From the NCBI GenBank assembly GCA_013695115.1, contig JACDBD010000295.1, forward strand, positions 1-6,006: 6,006 nt of DNA. Reading direction: 5' to 3'. Source of the DNA: Actinomycetota bacterium. GTDB taxonomy: Bacteria > Actinomycetota > Acidimicrobiia > IMCC26256 > JACDBD01. How positions within the stretch are numbered: position 1 is the stretch's first letter; each line of letters starts with the position of its first letter. Below the pieces are notes generated by a model, which was not told the origin of the DNA, ran no database searches, and was given only the letters and a program-made list of their open reading frames with translations. This document shows positions 4,842 through 6,006 of this stretch, piece after piece. Position numbers and translations under genes: made by a program.

Positions 4842-6006
4842 GGGTGCTCGCTCCCCATGATCACGGTGCCCATGCACGACAGCCACCCGCCCGAGCCGCA
4901 CGCCAGCGCGACCTTGCAGTCGGGAACCTGAGCCTCTCCGCCCTGACCCCGCAGCTGCCGCGCAGCCTCGATGATGAGGAAGATCCCCCGCATCCCCGGG
5001 TGGCACGACGACAGGCCTCCGCCGTCGGTGTTGAGCGGCAGGTCGCCGCCCCGCTTGAGGTGGCCCTCCTGTACGAACTTCCCGCCTTCGCCCTTCGGGG
5101 CGAACCCGAGGTCCTCGAGCAGCAGCAGGGCGGTGATGGTGAAGCTGTCGTAGAACTGGATGGTGTCGACGTCGGACGGCGTGACGCCGGCGCGCTCGAA
5201 CGCGATCGGGCCCGCCTTGGCCGCCGACGTCACCGTGTAGTCGGGCATCTGGCTGATGTTCCAGTGGGTCTGGGCACCGGCGGCGCCCAGCACGTACACC
5301 GGCGGCTGCTTCAGGTCCTCGGCCCGCTCGGCGGTGGTCATGATGAACGCGCCGCCACCGTCGGAGATCACGCAGCAGTCGAGCTTGTGCAGCGGGTCGG
5401 CGATCATGCGCGATCCGACTACGTCGTCGACCGTGATCGGGTCGCGATACATCGCGTTCGGGTTCGACGCGGCGAACTCGCGCACGCCCACCGCGATCTC
5501 GGCCAGCTGCTCCGAGGTCGTGCCGTATTCGTGCATGTGGCGCTGCGCTGCCATCGCGTAGGCGCCGACCAACGAGTTCCCGAACGGTGCCTCGTATGCC
5601 ATCGGCCCGCCCACCTTCTGGCTCCCCCGGGTGAAGCCCCCGGTGCCGAGCATCCGCCCCATGCGCGACACCTGGTCGGAGCCGTAGGTCACGAGGATGG
5701 TGTCGCACAGCCCGTCCTTGATGGCAGCGGCGCCGTGCTGGACGTGGAATTCGAACGACGAACCACCGGTCATCGTGCCGTCGATGTAGCGGTGGTCGAT
5801 GCGCAGGTACTCAGCGATCGTGACCGGGTCGTCGACCATCATCTGGTGGCTGCCGCCGGCACCGATGTAGGCGTCGATGTCGGATTTCTTCACACCGCAG
5901 TCGGCGAGCGCCCGCTGCATCGCCAGGGCATGGTGCTGGACGCTGTCGAGGTCGGGGGCGACCGGGTAGTCACTGAGCCCGATCCCTGCGATCACCGGTG
6001 TCCGGT
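4838..6006 (-). CDS. Thiolase-like lipid-transfer protein (SCP-x/Ltp2-like), 5' end outside the window
   Basis: At least 385 aa of a thiolase-superfamily protein of the lipid-transfer type. Numbering from the GTG at 5995, recognisable segments are IAGIGLSDY (2-10), GGSSFEFHVQHGAAAI (77-92), LDCCVISDGGGAF (205-217), YDSFTITALLLLEDLGF (282-298), LNTDGGGLSSCHPG (321-334) and CKVALACGSGGW (360-371). In true thiolases the nucleophilic Cys lies in the position of Ser79/Ser80, so this protein probably does not do classical Claisen chemistry. His332 of the HPG motif and Cys366 are retained. Together with the coupled DUF35 partner this resembles Ltp2-type retro-aldolases of steroid side-chain degradation, with Tyr282 a candidate catalytic residue (inference). 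The frame is open to the window edge (R-T-P before the GTG), and homologues usually have several residues before the IAGIG strand, so the true start probably lies beyond 6006. Confidence 0.88.
   Translation of the reverse strand, partial: RTPVIAGIGLSDYPVAPDLDSVQHHALAMQRALADCGVKKSDIDAYIGAGGSHQMMVDDPVTIAEYLRIDHRYIDGTMTGGSSFEFHVQHGAAAIKDGLCDTILVTYGSDQVSRMGRMLGTGGFTRGSQKVGGPMAYEAPFGNSLVGAYAMAAQRHMHEYGTTSEQLAEIAVGVREFAASNPNAMYRDPITVDDVVGSRMIADPLHKLDCCVISDGGGAFIMTTAERAEDLKQPPVYVLGAAGAQTHWNISQMPDYTVTSAAKAGPIAFERAGVTPSDVDTIQFYDSFTITALLLLEDLGFAPKGEGGKFVQEGHLKRGGDLPLNTDGGGLSSCHPGMRGIFLIIEAARQLRGQGGEAQVPDCKVALACGSGGWLSCMGTVIMGSEHP
4851..4856 (-). promoter_or_regulatory. Ribosome-binding site of the DUF35 gene
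   Basis: Read on the minus strand this is GGGGAG, within the last codons of the thiolase-like gene and 9 nt before the GTG at 4841. It supports that start and coupled translation of the two partners. Confidence 0.45.

Noticed and set aside
4410..5708. 432-codon minus-strand frame extending the DUF35 gene far upstream
   Set aside because: Only the last 143 codons resemble a protein family. The upstream part is an Arg-rich shadow of the thiolase-like gene, and the GTG at 4841 has a ribosome-binding site and the GTGA overlap.

Overview
The window is very GC-rich and almost wholly coding. It looks like chromosome from a high-GC actinobacterium, possibly Acidimicrobiia or a mycobacterium-like lineage. 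Support for this is a mycothiol-dependent maleylpyruvate isomerase-type protein, an F420-type luciferase-like oxidoreductase of the MSMEG_2256 type, frequent GTG starts, a probable leaderless promoter, and a palindrome resembling the KstR steroid-catabolism operator. No tRNA, rRNA, CRISPR array, insertion sequence or phage gene was seen. The host assignment is an inference from gene content.

Layout from the right. A minus-strand operon enters from beyond base 6006. It reads: thiolase-like lipid-transfer protein (5' end outside the window), small Zn-ribbon/OB-fold (DUF35) protein, aminoglycoside-phosphotransferase-like kinase, F420-type LLM oxidoreductase, GNAT acetyltransferase. Neighbours overlap by 4, 4 and 29 nt, or are separated by 10 nt, so this is very likely one transcript. 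It ends at base 1808, where it meets a convergent plus-strand pair: a PaaI-like thioesterase and a mycothiol-dependent isomerase-family protein, themselves overlapping by 4 nt. The two converging genes share the four bases CTAG as their stop codons.

To the left, a 58-bp divergent intergenic region (501-558) separates the thioesterase from a second minus-strand unit. That unit holds a second OB-fold (DUF35) protein whose zinc-ribbon cysteines are missing, and the first 16 codons of another gene running off the left edge. The intergenic region contains a 6-2-6 palindrome (GAGAACACGTTCTC) and a TACATT -10 hexamer 7 nt before the thioesterase ATG.

Together the genes suggest CoA-thioester catabolism of a steroid or other bulky lipid. 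The thiolase-like protein lacks the usual N-terminal nucleophilic cysteine and is coupled to a DUF35 partner, which recalls the Ltp2/ChsH2-type aldolases of steroid side-chain degradation. The thioesterase, kinase and F420-type oxidoreductase could process intermediates. The pathway is an inference; the individual family calls are much firmer.
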